This document shows, one piece after another, positions 36,668 through 46,568 of a DNA stretch of 64,000 bases. This stretch comes from Collimonas sp. OK307. Lineage in GTDB: Bacteria > Pseudomonadota > Gammaproteobacteria > Burkholderiales > Burkholderiaceae_D. Within the stretch, counting starts at the first letter, position 1; the number at the start of each line of letters is the position of its first letter. The stretch is taken from positions 185,366 through 249,365 of the forward strand of contig NZ_FOQI01000006.1 in the NCBI RefSeq assembly GCF_900113705.1, given 5' to 3'. The notes under the pieces were generated by a model. That model saw nothing but the letters and a program-made list of their open reading frames with translations. It did not search any database and was not told where the DNA came from. The translations under genes were made by a program, and so were the position numbers.

Positions 36668-39535
36668 TTAGAACTTGTAGGTGCCAGTTATATAGAACTG
36701 ACGTCCCAATGGATCGGTGTAGCGGGCGTCATAACCAACCTGGTTGCCGCCGCCTGCCGTTACCAGGGACAGCGGCGGAGTACGTGCAAACAGGTTTTTG
36801 ATGCCAGCCGTGAATTCCAGCCCCTTTTTCACCGTCATCTTGGTTTGCCAGTCGAACGTGGTGTAAGAAGCCACGTTATGGTTAGGCATGGCGACGAAAG
36901 CACCGTAAGAACCATCGGGATTGACGATACGCACTGTTGCATCGTCTGCAACATAGGTTTGGTCGTGATAGCCCGAGCGGTAGTTGGCGGTCAGGGTATG
37001 GGTCCACGTATCCGATTGCTTCCATGAACCAGCCAATCTCGAAATGACACGGAACACCACGTTTTGGTCCGCACCATATTTACCCAGGCTGCTCTGAGTG
37101 CCGGTTCCCGGGAAATCCTGCTCGGCTTTCAGCATGTAGGTACCAGTCCATTGCAAGCTCATGTCGCCAATCGGCGTCTTGGTCTTGAAACTATGATCCC
37201 AGTCAATCCCTTGATACTTGGCGCTGGCCAGATTGACCGGTGTCTGCAAGAACGCAATTGTCTGCGATCCCTGGATCGGATCGTTGAACAGCGTGAACAG
37301 ATTGGAATAAGTTGCTGGATTGGCGAATGCAATATTTTCCTGCAGGATGCTGATCTGGTTCTTGATACTGACTGTCCACAGATCAAATCCAATCGACACA
37401 TTGCGTATTGGTTCGAGGCGGAAACCAACAGTGCTTTGTTTCGAAGTTTCCGGCTTCAAACCACTGGAACCGGAAAGCTGATTGCCACCTTGCAGCACGT
37501 CATACTGGGTCACGCCCTGGCACCCGGCGGCTCTTGGATCTGGCGCCGAAACTGGACATGGATGCTGTTGGGCAGTATTGCCGGTGAACTGCAGTGGCGA
37601 AGTGATCTGCGCCAATGTCGGCGCCTTGAAGCCCGTGCCGTACGAGCCACGCAGCAAGAACGAATCCACCGGTTGCCAGCGCGCAGAAATCTTATACGTG
37701 GATTTGCTGGCAGAGTTACCCTGTGTCGCCGAGCCAAGCGGATTGCCGGCCGAGTCAAAGTTTGAATCGTTTTTTGCTGCGTCGTAGCTGTCGTAACGCA
37801 GTGCAGCCGTGACATCCAGGGTTTTCATTACAGGCACCAGCATTTCAGCAAAAGTCCCGTAATTCTTCCTGCTTGCCGAAAACGGCAAGGCGCCTGCATT
37901 GCCGCCGATAATGGAATCGGTAAAATCCGGCTGAAGCGCGTTGGCGGTTTGTAGAATTGCACTTGGACTATCGGTGTGCTGCTCTTTGGTTGCCTCAATA
38001 CCAAGTCCAAGTTGCGCCATGCCGCCCGGCGCCTTGAACAAGTCATGCGAGCCATGCAGGCTAAGGATATCGAGTTTGGACGTCGACTGATCCAGTGTCT
38101 GGTGCAATACGGCCGGAGCCAATGCCGCTACCGACGATCCGGCCGGCTGGAAAGGATCGAAACCACCAGCAGCGACAATGTTTTGAAATGTGTTGTTGCT
38201 GAGATAGCCGTTAACCGCCTTGTCGTAGAATTTATTTTGCGAATGGGTATAAGACGCGTTGTAATCCCAGCCCAATGCGCTGCCGTCGACACCGAACGCC
38301 ATGTGCAAGGCATCGGTCCGATATTCATCGGTACGGCCGCCGGCATCAACCAGGCGCAGATTCATCACTGCTCCCGAGATATTGCCGGGATTTTCTCCGA
38401 GCTGAGCCAGATAAGGCGTCACGTATTTGGCATACAGGGGGCTGCTCAGCGACAGTGCCAAAGGCTGGGCGGCCGGCGCATATTGCGGTGTGATGGAAAA
38501 GCGTGAAGCTACCGCTTCGGCAAACAGCGTGGTATCGCTATTGAGCTTCAAATTGCCGGATAACACGAAACTGTCGCGCTGCGACTCTGGCACTAATTCG
38601 ACCGTTGCAGCATAGTCGAATTTACAGTAGTTCCCCGCCTGGAAAGTATTCGGCCCGCAGCTGCCGTTTTTTAACAAGCTAGGGGTAAACTGGGTGGGAT
38701 CCGAACCGTCGGCATGACGCAGTGAAACCCCGCCCGGCGCGGTGTAGCTGCTCAATTGATAGAGCGCATAGTTTTGGCCGCCGACACTGAACGGCACGAC
38801 ACCGCTATTGGCGAATCCACGTTGGCTGGCAACCAGGTTTTTTTGTTCATCGTGGCTGTATGCCATCAGCACATTGAAGCCATCTTTATCCAGATCGCCA
38901 AAGCCCTTGGAGATACCTACATTAAAACTCTTGCCGCCCGCCTTGGCTGGCGCATTGTAGGTTGCAGTAATCGTCGCTTCGGTGGAATTTTTCTTGAGAA
39001 TGAAGTTGACCACTCCGGCAATCGCATCCGAACCGTAAAGCGCTGAAGCGCCATCGGTAAGGATTTCAACCCGTTCAACCGCAGCCAGCGGAATTGTCGC
39101 AAGATTGACCGCATAGTCATTGTTGGAAATCGCCGATTTGGCAATCCGCCGGCCATTCAACAACACCAAGGTATAACCGGAACCGATGCCGTGGATCGAG
39201 GCTGTCTCTACGCCGCCGCCACCGCCATTAACCGAGCTCGATTGCGGAATGAAACCTTGCATCGCTGGCAATGCCTGGATCAGGTCGGCTACGCTATTGG
39301 CGCCGCTCTTTGCAATATCTTCCTGAGTCAGTGTCTGGACTGGCAGAGCACCTTCTTTGGTGATGCGCTTGATGGATGAACCGGTAATTTCGACGCGCTG
39401 CATCTGTTGCGGTGAATCGTCAGTCTTTGTCTCCTGCGCCTGCACTGAATGAGCCAACAGCCCCACTCCTACCACTACGCTGCCGGAAAACATCAGTCGT
39501 AGCAAATGCGGCAATCTTCTTTCTTTTATCATCAC
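36668..39535 (-). CDS. Large TonB-dependent receptor
   Basis: 955 aa outer-membrane receptor. Signal peptide ending SVQAQ; TonB-box-like MQRVEITGSSIKR, plug with VQTLTQEDIAKSGANSVADL, GIGSGYTLVLLNGRRIAKS and VERVEILTDGASALYGSDA. Barrel with many aromatic strands and final residues TGTYKF (terminal Phe). This long class is common in soil and plant-associated proteobacteria and often takes oligosaccharides or peptides; no operon partner indicates the substrate. GGGAG lies 5 bases before the ATG at 39535. Confidence 0.94.
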   Translation of the reverse strand: MMIKERRLPHLLRLMFSGSVVVGVGLLAHSVQAQETKTDDSPQQMQRVEITGSSIKRITKEGALPVQTLTQEDIAKSGANSVADLIQALPAMQGFIPQSSSVNGGGGGVETASIHGIGSGYTLVLLNGRRIAKSAISNNDYAVNLATIPLAAVERVEILTDGASALYGSDAIAGVVNFILKKNSTEATITATYNAPAKAGGKSFNVGISKGFGDLDKDGFNVLMAYSHDEQKNLVASQRGFANSGVVPFSVGGQNYALYQLSSYTAPGGVSLRHADGSDPTQFTPSLLKNGSCGPNTFQAGNYCKFDYAATVELVPESQRDSFVLSGNLKLNSDTTLFAEAVASRFSITPQYAPAAQPLALSLSSPLYAKYVTPYLAQLGENPGNISGAVMNLRLVDAGGRTDEYRTDALHMAFGVDGSALGWDYNASYTHSQNKFYDKAVNGYLSNNTFQNIVAAGGFDPFQPAGSSVAALAPAVLHQTLDQSTSKLDILSLHGSHDLFKAPGGMAQLGLGIEATKEQHTDSPSAILQTANALQPDFTDSIIGGNAGALPFSASRKNYGTFAEMLVPVMKTLDVTAALRYDSYDAAKNDSNFDSAGNPLGSATQGNSASKSTYKISARWQPVDSFLLRGSYGTGFKAPTLAQITSPLQFTGNTAQQHPCPVSAPDPRAAGCQGVTQYDVLQGGNQLSGSSGLKPETSKQSTVGFRLEPIRNVSIGFDLWTVSIKNQISILQENIAFANPATYSNLFTLFNDPIQGSQTIAFLQTPVNLASAKYQGIDWDHSFKTKTPIGDMSLQWTGTYMLKAEQDFPGTGTQSSLGKYGADQNVVFRVISRLAGSWKQSDTWTHTLTANYRSGYHDQTYVADDATVRIVNPDGSYGAFVAMPNHNVASYTTFDWQTKMTVKKGLEFTAGIKNLFARTPPLSLVTAGGGNQVGYDARYTDPLGRQFYITGTYKF

Positions 39536-40078
39536 AACTCCCTATGGGTAAATTTCAGAGCGAACTTTTAAGTTTTGTAAAAAATCGAACAGTTTTGTTA
39601 ATCGCCTTCTGAGCGATGCTTTGGAAACCCATGCGCAACTGAAAACAGGTTTCTTCCGCAGCAATGCCACTTCTTGCGGAATCGCCCTCGAACCGCAATT
39701 TGTAATTGCCACTCGAAAACCTTTCCGCACAGACACTTAGCAACAAACATGCCACAAGACACTTCGGCACCGAGACCACGCCTCTCGCCCGGCAAGCCAG
39801 CAACGGCGCGCCAGAGCGCCAAGGAACGCGCGGTCGATGTAATTATGAAAATGGAAGATCGAGGTGTGATTGCGATACAACAACTCCCTCCCTCAAAAGA
39901 GTAACAAGGGTAAAAGTTGTGTCATTGGGAAATGATTTAGTGCATAGTTCTGGCCCCGGACTTGCGCCGGGGTCTTTGCCCTATTACTTCGACAACAGTT
40001 GTCGTTGCATGACGGCGGATAGCTTGATGACGTCGTTTGAGCAGGTCTGCAAAACGGCGGCATGCCGCTATTCGGTGC
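39536..40078. other. Intergenic region, no supported gene
   Basis: 543 bases. Nearest the receptor it is AT-rich, as expected of a promoter. A GC-rich palindrome (CCCCGG / CCGGGG near 39954-39973, with TCTTT after) may be a terminator-like structure. The open frames crossing it resemble no family and have no ribosome site. Confidence 0.6.
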
Positions 40079-41479
40079 TTAATTGCGTAATTGAGCCGGC
40101 AATTTCGATGGCGTGCCCAAAATTGGGAATGGGAAATGCACTGAAAAAATCGTCCCGCCTGCTGCTCCGGGCTCGACCGTGATCCTGGCGCCATGATCTT
40201 TGGTGATATCGCGCACGATCGCCAGGCCTAAACCATTGCCGGCGACGTGATCGTCAAGCCGATGATAGCGGTTGAAAATCAATTCCTGCTCGGATGGTGC
40301 AATCCCGGGCCCCGAATCCTCAACCGAAAAAATCCCGCCATCCTTACCTTGCAGTGTATTGACCGTGACCGTGCCGTTTTGCGGGGAATAGCGGATGGCG
40401 TTGTCGACCAGGTTATCGATCAGATCCAGCAACAAGAAATGATCGCCCATTACGCGAGCCGGCTGCAAGTTGAAGCCAAGGTCGATATTTTTCTTGTGCG
40501 CCTGCTCGACAAAATGCTGGATCGATTCCTCCACCAGTTTATTGAGATCAACCACCCCCAACCGTTCCTTCTCGAACTTGGCCGGCTCGGCGCGCGCCAG
40601 CGTCAGCAACTGGTTGGTCTGGCGGATCATGCGCTCGGTCGACGACGTCATCAGCGCGATCGAATGCGCGCTTTCCGGTTCGTCCGCATGCTTCTGCAGC
40701 AGCCATTCCAACTGGGTCCGGAAGCCGGCCAGCGGCGTGCGTAACTGATGCGCGACATTGGCGAGAAAATTCTGCTGCGCCTTGGCATCCAGTTGCACTT
40801 TGTCCAGCAAGCCGTTGATGGCTTTCACTACCGGGCTAAGCTCGAGCGGCACATGCTGTTCGTCCAGCGCCGACAAATCCTCTCCACTGCGCGCATTCAG
40901 GTCCAGCTTCATCTTTTTCAGCGGCAGCAGGCCCTTGCTGACCGCCAGCCAGATGGCGGCAATCAGCACCAGCGCCAATACCCCCTCCAACAGCGCCAGT
41001 GCGATAAATATCACTGAACGGATATGCGTGCGTTTGCGCAAAGTTTCGGCGACGCCGATGAATACCGGCTGATTGCCGATCATGGTTTTCAAAGCCACGA
41101 CTCGTACCGGTTCGCCACGCATGACACTGTCGTAAGGAGTCGGATCGTTCAATTGCTCGTTTTGCGACAGCACGGGAAAATCGGCATCGCCGGCCAGCAG
41201 CTTGCCCCGGCGATCACGCACCACCAGGAATATGGCGTCGAAATGATCGACCCGCAACACTTGCTCGGCTTGCTTCGACAAGTCGATTTCGACCTCTGCA
41301 CCTGCTTCGTGCAAACGCGGAATCATGGCCCAGCCGGCATCCGCCAGGCTCTGGTCGAAAGCAATCTGGGCTGGAATCCAGGCCAGCCAGTAAGTCAGGC
41401 CGGCGCCAACTAAATTGACAATCAACAGCGGCACAATCAGCCACTTCAGCAAACTGATACGGATGCTGGACATGCTCAT
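40079..41479 (-). CDS. Sensor histidine kinase, TctE/QseC-like
   Basis: 466 aa. Two membrane helices (about 10-34 and 155-180) bracket a periplasmic 2CSK_N-type sensor (SLADAGWAMIPRLHEAGAEV). Then HAMP, the phosphoacceptor H244 in NVAHQLRTPLAGFRTQLEWL, N box DNLVDNAIRYSP, G1 DSGPGI and G2 GNGLGL. I start at 41479 because its ATG overlaps the regulator's stop (ATGA). Relatives answer tricarboxylates or polyamines; signal here unknown. Confidence 0.93.
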   Translation of the reverse strand: MSMSSIRISLLKWLIVPLLIVNLVGAGLTYWLAWIPAQIAFDQSLADAGWAMIPRLHEAGAEVEIDLSKQAEQVLRVDHFDAIFLVVRDRRGKLLAGDADFPVLSQNEQLNDPTPYDSVMRGEPVRVVALKTMIGNQPVFIGVAETLRKRTHIRSVIFIALALLEGVLALVLIAAIWLAVSKGLLPLKKMKLDLNARSGEDLSALDEQHVPLELSPVVKAINGLLDKVQLDAKAQQNFLANVAHQLRTPLAGFRTQLEWLLQKHADEPESAHSIALMTSSTERMIRQTNQLLTLARAEPAKFEKERLGVVDLNKLVEESIQHFVEQAHKKNIDLGFNLQPARVMGDHFLLLDLIDNLVDNAIRYSPQNGTVTVNTLQGKDGGIFSVEDSGPGIAPSEQELIFNRYHRLDDHVAGNGLGLAIVRDITKDHGARITVEPGAAGGTIFSVHFPFPILGTPSKLPAQLRN

Positions 41480-42144
41480 GGCTCGCTTTTTTCCAGCATG
41501 TACCCGAACCCGCGTATGGTGCGGATCTCGATCCCGGCATCGGCGATTTTCAGGCGGATCCTGGATATGTATACCTCGACTGCATTCAAGGTCAGCTCTG
41601 CGCCCCAAGGCAATATGGCGTCGATAATCTGCTGGCGCGACACCACGCGTGAAGCTTGCTGCAGCAGATATTCAAGCACCGCCCATTCGCGCACCGACAG
41701 ATCGACCGTCTTGCCGTTGATTTTTGCACGCCGCGATGAGGTGTTCAGCGACAAGCCGCCCAGATGCATCTCAAGCGGTTGCGGCGCGCTACGGCGCAGC
41801 AGCGCGCGCACCCTGGCCACCAGTTCCTGGGTTGCGAACGGCTTCACCAGGTAATCATCCGCCCCCAGCTCCAGCCCATAAACCCGGTCCTGCACCGAGT
41901 CGCGGGCGGTCAGCAATAGCACCGGCACGTGGCTGCCGCGCGCGCGCAGCCGGCGAATCACCTCGAAGCCGTCGATACCGGGCAGGCCGATATCCAGCAC
42001 CACCACCGAGATTTCAGTGCGTTGCAACAGTGCGTCGGCATCGTTACCGTTCTGCACCACATCGACCACCATGCCGTGGCCTTTGAAGATGCGCAAGATG
42101 CCATCTGCCAGCACCGAATCGTCTTCTACCAAAAGAATATGCAT
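41476..42144 (-). CDS. OmpR-family response regulator, TctD/QseB-like
   Basis: 222 aa. Receiver with D8/D9 acid pocket, phosphoacceptor D51 (VVLDIGLPGIDGF) and K101; then a winged helix (SVREWAVLEYLLQQASRVVS, NAVEVYISRIRLKI, IRTIRGFGYML). The ATG at 42144 has GAAGGATTC upstream; an ATG five codons earlier is possible. First gene of the pair, overlapping the kinase. Targets not evident. Confidence 0.94.
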   Translation of the reverse strand: MHILLVEDDSVLADGILRIFKGHGMVVDVVQNGNDADALLQRTEISVVVLDIGLPGIDGFEVIRRLRARGSHVPVLLLTARDSVQDRVYGLELGADDYLVKPFATQELVARVRALLRRSAPQPLEMHLGGLSLNTSSRRAKINGKTVDLSVREWAVLEYLLQQASRVVSRQQIIDAILPWGAELTLNAVEVYISRIRLKIADAGIEIRTIRGFGYMLEKSEP

Positions 42145-42283
42145 TGAATCCTTCGTCATTCCTGAAATCCGCTCAAATGAGGGGTCGCCCCATCGAGAAT
42201 TGCCTTTATTGCAATCATGCGTAACAAACACCAATTTTAATCGGTAGGCGCTGCGTACAACGATGCCCTGCGATAATAAACGC

Positions 42284-42314
42284 TTGACCTAGAGCGCACT
42301 CTAACTTTTAGACT
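42284..42314 (+). promoter_or_regulatory. MerR-type promoter with 19-bp spacer and dyad
   Basis: TTGACC (42284-42289) and TAGACT (42309-42314) are 19 bp apart, the abnormal spacing that MerR proteins correct by twisting DNA. The spacer opens with the palindrome TAGAG-CGCA-CTCTA (42290-42303), the operator type of NmlR/AdhR-like regulators. The ATG of the regulator is only 7 bases past the -10 box, so its mRNA should be leaderless. Confidence 0.8.
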
Positions 42315-42321
42315 TTATTCC

Positions 42322-42717
42322 ATGGCCACTACCATTACGATCCAACAAGCTGCAACAGCCACCGGACTCAGCATCCACACTTTGCGCTATTACGAAAAGA
42401 TAGGATTGATCGATCCTGTCCCGAGGCAAAGCAATCAGCATCGCATGTATCGCCAGGAAGACCTTATCTGGATTGGATTCCTGCTCAGGTTGCGCGCTAC
42501 CGGCATGTCGATACAGGAAATGCTGCGCTATGCCGAGCTGCGCAGGCTGGGGGAACAGATTGGTAGTGTGTCAGAGCGCAAGGTAATGCTGGAGCAGCAT
42601 ACGGTAGCGCTGGAAGCTGAACTGTTGGAGTTGCAGGAAACGCTGGTGATATTACGCGACAAAGTCGCTCTTTATGCCGACCTGGAACGAAAACTGAAAG
42701 CCGCCATCGACACATGA
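42322..42717 (+). CDS. MerR family transcriptional regulator
   Basis: 131 aa. N-terminal winged helix (ITIQQAATATGLSIHTLRYY, EKIGLIDPVPRQSNQHRMY) and a long dimerisation helix (about 80-128). The protein has no cysteine, so it cannot be a thiol- or metal-cysteine sensor; it more likely senses a small organic ligand. Likely autoregulated through the promoter above and drives the downstream carboxymuconolactone-decarboxylase-family gene, whose ATG overlaps its stop. Confidence 0.93.
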   Translation: MATTITIQQAATATGLSIHTLRYYEKIGLIDPVPRQSNQHRMYRQEDLIWIGFLLRLRATGMSIQEMLRYAELRRLGEQIGSVSERKVMLEQHTVALEAELLELQETLVILRDKVALYADLERKLKAAIDT

Positions 42718-43136
42718 CTCATTTGAATAATCGTTTGGAGAATCGCATGGAACAATGCACTTATGAAAGAGGTTTGCAACGTTTGAAAGAAGTGGACGAC
42801 ATCGCCGGCGAGAAAGTGATCGACAGCCTGGCCGACATTTCTCCTGACCTGGGACGCTATGTCATCGAATTCGGCTTCGGCGAAATCTATTCCCGTCCCG
42901 GACTCAGCTTGCAACAGCGCGAACTGGCCACGGTGGCGGCGCTGACGGCCATGGGCACGGCGCAACCGCAATTGAAGGTGCATCTGGCAGCCGCCTTGAA
43001 CGTCGGCCTGTCACGCCAGGAAATTACTGAAACGATTATCCAGATGGCGCTGTACGCCGGTTTTCCGGCAGCATTGAACGGCATGTTTGCGGCGAAAGAA
43101 GTGTTTGCCGAACACGATAAGCTGGCAAGCTTGTAG
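42714..43136 (+). CDS. Carboxymuconolactone decarboxylase family protein
   Basis: 140 aa, AhpD-like helical fold. Conserved segments: PDLGRYVIEFGFGEIYSRPG, LSLQQRELATVAALTAMG, QLKVHLAAALNVGLSRQEI and ETIIQMALYAGFPAALNG. There is no CxxC, so it is not a peroxidase. Start 42714 overlaps the regulator stop (ATGA); a second ATG at 42747 has GGAGAATC upstream and could be the true start. MerR-CMD pairs often deal with reactive aldehydes or aromatic lactones; role here unproven. Confidence 0.9.
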   Translation: MTHLNNRLENRMEQCTYERGLQRLKEVDDIAGEKVIDSLADISPDLGRYVIEFGFGEIYSRPGLSLQQRELATVAALTAMGTAQPQLKVHLAAALNVGLSRQEITETIIQMALYAGFPAALNGMFAAKEVFAEHDKLASL

Positions 43137-43479
43137 ACAAATGGCGCCGGAATCAAACCTGGTTCCGGCTCGCTCCGTTTGATCAGGACGGAGCCGCGGC
43201 ACAGATTCCAGACGACACATCAACAGAAAACCTGGCATGTGCGATTAAACCAATTCCCGGAATGATGATCCGGAACACATCTGCCATGTGGACACCCGAT
43301 AAAGTGTCCGACTACCAGACGATGCGGCCATGGTGGCGGCCTTCGCAACACAGCGCAGGTTGAACTCTGCTGTGATTGAAGTCTAAGGGAACCGCGCGTT
43401 TGCAGGAAATACTGATTTTGGATAGGGATATAAGAAAAAACGATGGCCCAACGCTTTCGTTAGATAGTTGCATTCAAGC
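43137..43479. other. Intergenic region with two adjacent hairpins
   Basis: Hairpins GCCGGAA/TTCCGGC (43146-43152 with 43163-43169) and GCTCCGT/ACGGAGC (43172-43178 with 43188-43194) follow the CMD gene and may end transcription without a U-tract. The remaining 280 bases show no gene. Confidence 0.6.
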
Positions 43480-44415
43480 TTAGCGCGCAAGAATTCTTGC
43501 ATGCAACCACTCGCCACTACGGCACAACTCGTCAGCCACCTCCAGCACCAGACGCTCTACCGCCGCGGCCGCAGTGGTCAGCGGAATATTCCTGGATGCG
43601 CACAAGGTCAGCGTGCGCGACAACTTTGCACCGCTGATCGCATAAGCCGTCATCTCGCCGCGCTTGATTTCCGGCAGTAGCGGCGCTACCGGCAAGATGG
43701 TGGCGCCGATATCCGCCAAAATGGCCGATTTCATAATTGTCACCGAACTGATTTCGATCACGTTATCAAGCGTCAGGCCGGCGGCCCGGGCGACGCTCTC
43801 GATGCGAGGCCGCACGCCGTGCTGCATGCCGGGTAATATCAGTTTTGCCTTGACGGCGCGTGCGAAAGTCACGGAACGGCGTGTAGTCGCATACTGAGAG
43901 CCGGTGCGCGTGATAAACATCATTTCTTCTTCGACCAGCGGCGTGGTGGCGAATGAAGTCAGCTGGCCGTCATCGAACAACACCGCCAGGTTGATGCGCC
44001 CGGTCTTTAATTGCTCGATCAGGTTGCCGGTCAATTCCTCCGTCAATTGCAGCGAAATATCCGGATATCTTTCGCGCATTGCGGTCAGCAAAGGCAATGC
44101 CAGGGTGCCGGAAGCACTTTGCGGAATACCCAGCGCGACCGTGCCTGCAGGTTTGTCGGTTGACTGGGCGACAGCCGATCTGGCATCGCTTACCTGTTTC
44201 AGGATCGCTTGCGCATGTTCGTAGAAAATCTTGCCGGCGTCGGTGGCGATCACCCCTTGCGCGGAGCGATGCAGCAGCTGCGCGGCCAGTTCGTCTTCCA
44301 GTTGCTTGATCTGCTGCGTCAAGGCCGGCTGGGCAATATGCAACACCCGCGCGGCGCGCGACAGCGAACCATGATCGACAATGGCGACAAAATAGCGCAG
44401 TTGACGCAATTCCAT
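43480..44415 (-). CDS. LysR-type regulator
   Basis: 311 aa. Winged helix at the N-terminus (LRQLRYFVAIVDHGSLSRAA, VLHIAQPALTQQIKQLEDEL) and a periplasmic-binding-protein-like effector domain; closest in style to Nac/CynR-type LTTRs that handle aromatic or nitrogen compounds. Divergent from an MFS transporter gene, 199 bases apart, which is its likely target. Confidence 0.92.
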   Translation of the reverse strand: MELRQLRYFVAIVDHGSLSRAARVLHIAQPALTQQIKQLEDELAAQLLHRSAQGVIATDAGKIFYEHAQAILKQVSDARSAVAQSTDKPAGTVALGIPQSASGTLALPLLTAMRERYPDISLQLTEELTGNLIEQLKTGRINLAVLFDDGQLTSFATTPLVEEEMMFITRTGSQYATTRRSVTFARAVKAKLILPGMQHGVRPRIESVARAAGLTLDNVIEISSVTIMKSAILADIGATILPVAPLLPEIKRGEMTAYAISGAKLSRTLTLCASRNIPLTTAAAAVERLVLEVADELCRSGEWLHARILAR

Positions 44416-44614
44416 AAAGCGCGGACCTCAAAATATGTGTGGACGGTATGCTGCGACAGCGCATAGCAGTGTAAACGACTTCGCCTGGCTCGCCGCGAAA
44501 TCGCCACGTAGCCATTCCACACCCGTAAGGCTACAATGCCCTTCAGCAATATAACCAGATCGAGATTTGCAGCTGTCGTTTCTTATAACTAAACCAATAG
44601 GCCGAGAGAGAGAC

Positions 44615-45931
44615 ATGTCCGATAATCCAAGCGCAACAAGTTCAACCAGCACTTCCGCCAACAGCGCATTCGAAACAGCCACCTACGCCAAAGTGACCTG
44701 GCGCCTGCTACCCATGCTGTTCCTCTGCTATGTCGCCTCCTATCTGGATCGGGTGAATGTCGGCTTTGCCAAGCTGCAAATGCTGAACGACCTGAAATTC
44801 AGCGAAACCGTCTACGGCCTGGGCGCCGGGATTTTTTTCCTCGGCTACTTCATTTTTGAAATACCCAGCAACATGATCCTGCATCGGGTCGGCGCCAGGC
44901 TCTGGATCGCCCGCATCATGATCACCTGGGGCATCGTCTCCGGCGCCATGATCTTTGTCGACAGTCCGACCACGTTTTACATCATGCGCTTCTTGCTCGG
45001 CGTGGCCGAAGCCGGCTTCTTCCCCGGCGTTATCCTGTATCTGACTTATTGGTACCCATCCAATCGGCGCGGCAAAATGACGGCGCTATTCATGACCGGG
45101 GTGCCGATATCCGGCGTCATCGGCGGCCCGTTGTCAGGCTGGATCATGAAAGCCATGCCTGGCGTGCATGGCCTGGCAGGCTGGCAATGGATGTTTATCC
45201 TGGAGGCGATCCCTTCTTTGGTGCTGGGTGTGGTCGTGATCTTTTATCTGCAAGACCGGATCCGCGGCGCCAACTGGCTGAGCGAGGAGGAAAAGCAACT
45301 GCTCGAATCGCAGATACAGGCCGAAAGCAGCCAGAAGACTGAAGCTTCCCTGGGCCAGATGTTTGCCAATCCACGTGTGTGGCTGATGGCGCTGATCTAT
45401 TTTTGCTTCGTCATGGGCCTGTACGGCGTCAGTTTCTGGCTGCCGACCATTATCAAGACTACCGGCGTTACCGACACCTTCAACATCGGCTTGCTGACGG
45501 CCATCCCTTACGCCACGGCGGCAATAGCCATGATCTTGATCGGCCAAAGCGCCGATGCACGGCGTGAACGGCGCTGGCACGTGGCGATTCCGGCGCTGCT
45601 GGGCAGCATCGGCCTGATCCTGAGCACGGTGTACGATCACAATACGCTGCTGGCCATGTCCGCACTCACCTTGGCCACCATTGGTATCATTACCGTGCTA
45701 CCGCTGTTCTGGAGTTTGCCGACCGCATTTCTCGGCGGCGCGGCGGCAGCGGCCGGGATTGCCTTGATCAATTCGCTTGGCAACCTGGCCGGCTTCGTCA
45801 GCCCGTACCTGGTCGGCTGGCTCAAAGACCAGACCCAGAGCACCAACAGCGGCATGTTTGTGTTGGCTGCGTCGCTGGTAGTGGGTGCGTTGCTGACGCT
45901 CTCGGTGCCGAAACATCTGGTGAACAAGTAG
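44615..45931 (+). CDS. MFS transporter, anion:cation symporter family
   Basis: 438 aa, twelve membrane helices, inner membrane. Starts at ATG 44615 after GAGAGAGAC; the longer frame adds 16 residues. Motifs SYLDRVNVGFAKLQMLNDL, GIFFLGYFIFEIPSNMIL, GVAEAGFFPGVILYLTYWYP and RRGKMTALFMTGVPISGVIG are typical of the ACS group (4-hydroxyphenylacetate, phthalate, tartrate carriers). Divergent from the LysR gene. Substrate unknown, likely an organic acid. Confidence 0.93.
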   Translation: MSDNPSATSSTSTSANSAFETATYAKVTWRLLPMLFLCYVASYLDRVNVGFAKLQMLNDLKFSETVYGLGAGIFFLGYFIFEIPSNMILHRVGARLWIARIMITWGIVSGAMIFVDSPTTFYIMRFLLGVAEAGFFPGVILYLTYWYPSNRRGKMTALFMTGVPISGVIGGPLSGWIMKAMPGVHGLAGWQWMFILEAIPSLVLGVVVIFYLQDRIRGANWLSEEEKQLLESQIQAESSQKTEASLGQMFANPRVWLMALIYFCFVMGLYGVSFWLPTIIKTTGVTDTFNIGLLTAIPYATAAIAMILIGQSADARRERRWHVAIPALLGSIGLILSTVYDHNTLLAMSALTLATIGIITVLPLFWSLPTAFLGGAAAAAGIALINSLGNLAGFVSPYLVGWLKDQTQSTNSGMFVLAASLVVGALLTLSVPKHLVNK

Positions 45932-45978
45932 GTACGGATAAAGAGCAGAAAGTAATAGAAAGAACGAGAAAGGACGGC

Positions 45979-46440
45979 ATGCCAGCCCTCGAATTCAGAA
46001 ATGCTACTGAAGCGGACATGCCGTTCCTGATCGCGCTGCGCAACGCCACCATGAGCGAGCACCTGGAGCGGGTTAACGCCGCACGCGACGACGCCGCGCA
46101 ACTGGCGCGGGTCCTGTCTCTGTTTGAGCATGCCCGGATCGTCTCCATGAACGGCCGGGATATCGGCTTGCTGAAAGCCTATAAGGAACCGACGCGCTGG
46201 TATATCGCGCAGATCCAGATTGCCCCGGAATTTCAGAGGCAAGGCCTGGGCCGGGCCATCATCGAAAACGTCTTGAACCGGGCCAGTCGCGATCAATTGC
46301 CTACGGCGCTGAAAGTATTGACCGGCAATCCTGCAAGGCGGCTATATGAAGCGCTGGGCTTCAGGGAAGTCGCTCGTGAAGACGTCGACCACCTGATGGT
46401 CTGCCCGCCTCGACCAGACCCCTTCCCTGCTTCCGCTTAA
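45979..46440 (+). CDS. GNAT-family acetyltransferase
   Basis: 153 aa, standalone N-acetyltransferase. The acetyl-CoA-binding motif QIQIAPEFQRQGLGRAIIEN is near residues 76-95, with the beta-bulge segment ARRLYEALGFREVARED. Substrate unknown. Separated from the MFS gene by 47 bases on the same strand, so possibly cotranscribed. Confidence 0.9.
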   Translation: MPALEFRNATEADMPFLIALRNATMSEHLERVNAARDDAAQLARVLSLFEHARIVSMNGRDIGLLKAYKEPTRWYIAQIQIAPEFQRQGLGRAIIENVLNRASRDQLPTALKVLTGNPARRLYEALGFREVAREDVDHLMVCPPRPDPFPASA

Positions 46441-46519
46441 GCCGCACCGAAGGTCCGAAACTCCCTGTCAAATTAAAAACAGCAAAGTGCTTGCATTCAA
46501 ACTCGCGTTGGATAATAAT

Positions 46520-46538
46520 TTAAATGAGAATCATTACT
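46520..46538 (+). promoter_or_regulatory. Fur box candidate
   Basis: AATGAGAATCATTA forms the core of a Fur-type site with 13 of 19 consensus matches (AT-rich flanks). It lies 31 bases before the start of a small gene and reads like classical proteobacterial Fur boxes (AATGAGAATSATT). Supports iron control. Confidence 0.7.
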
Positions 46539-46568
46539 ATTTAAAACAACCCGATCAAGGAGTTTTTG

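Noticed and set aside
39706..40182. 158-residue plus-strand frame
   Set aside because: It runs into the kinase gene in antisense and shows no recognisable domain or ribosome site.
43146..43194. Attenuator or riboswitch after the CMD gene
   Set aside because: Two hairpins are present but nothing follows in the same direction that they could control.
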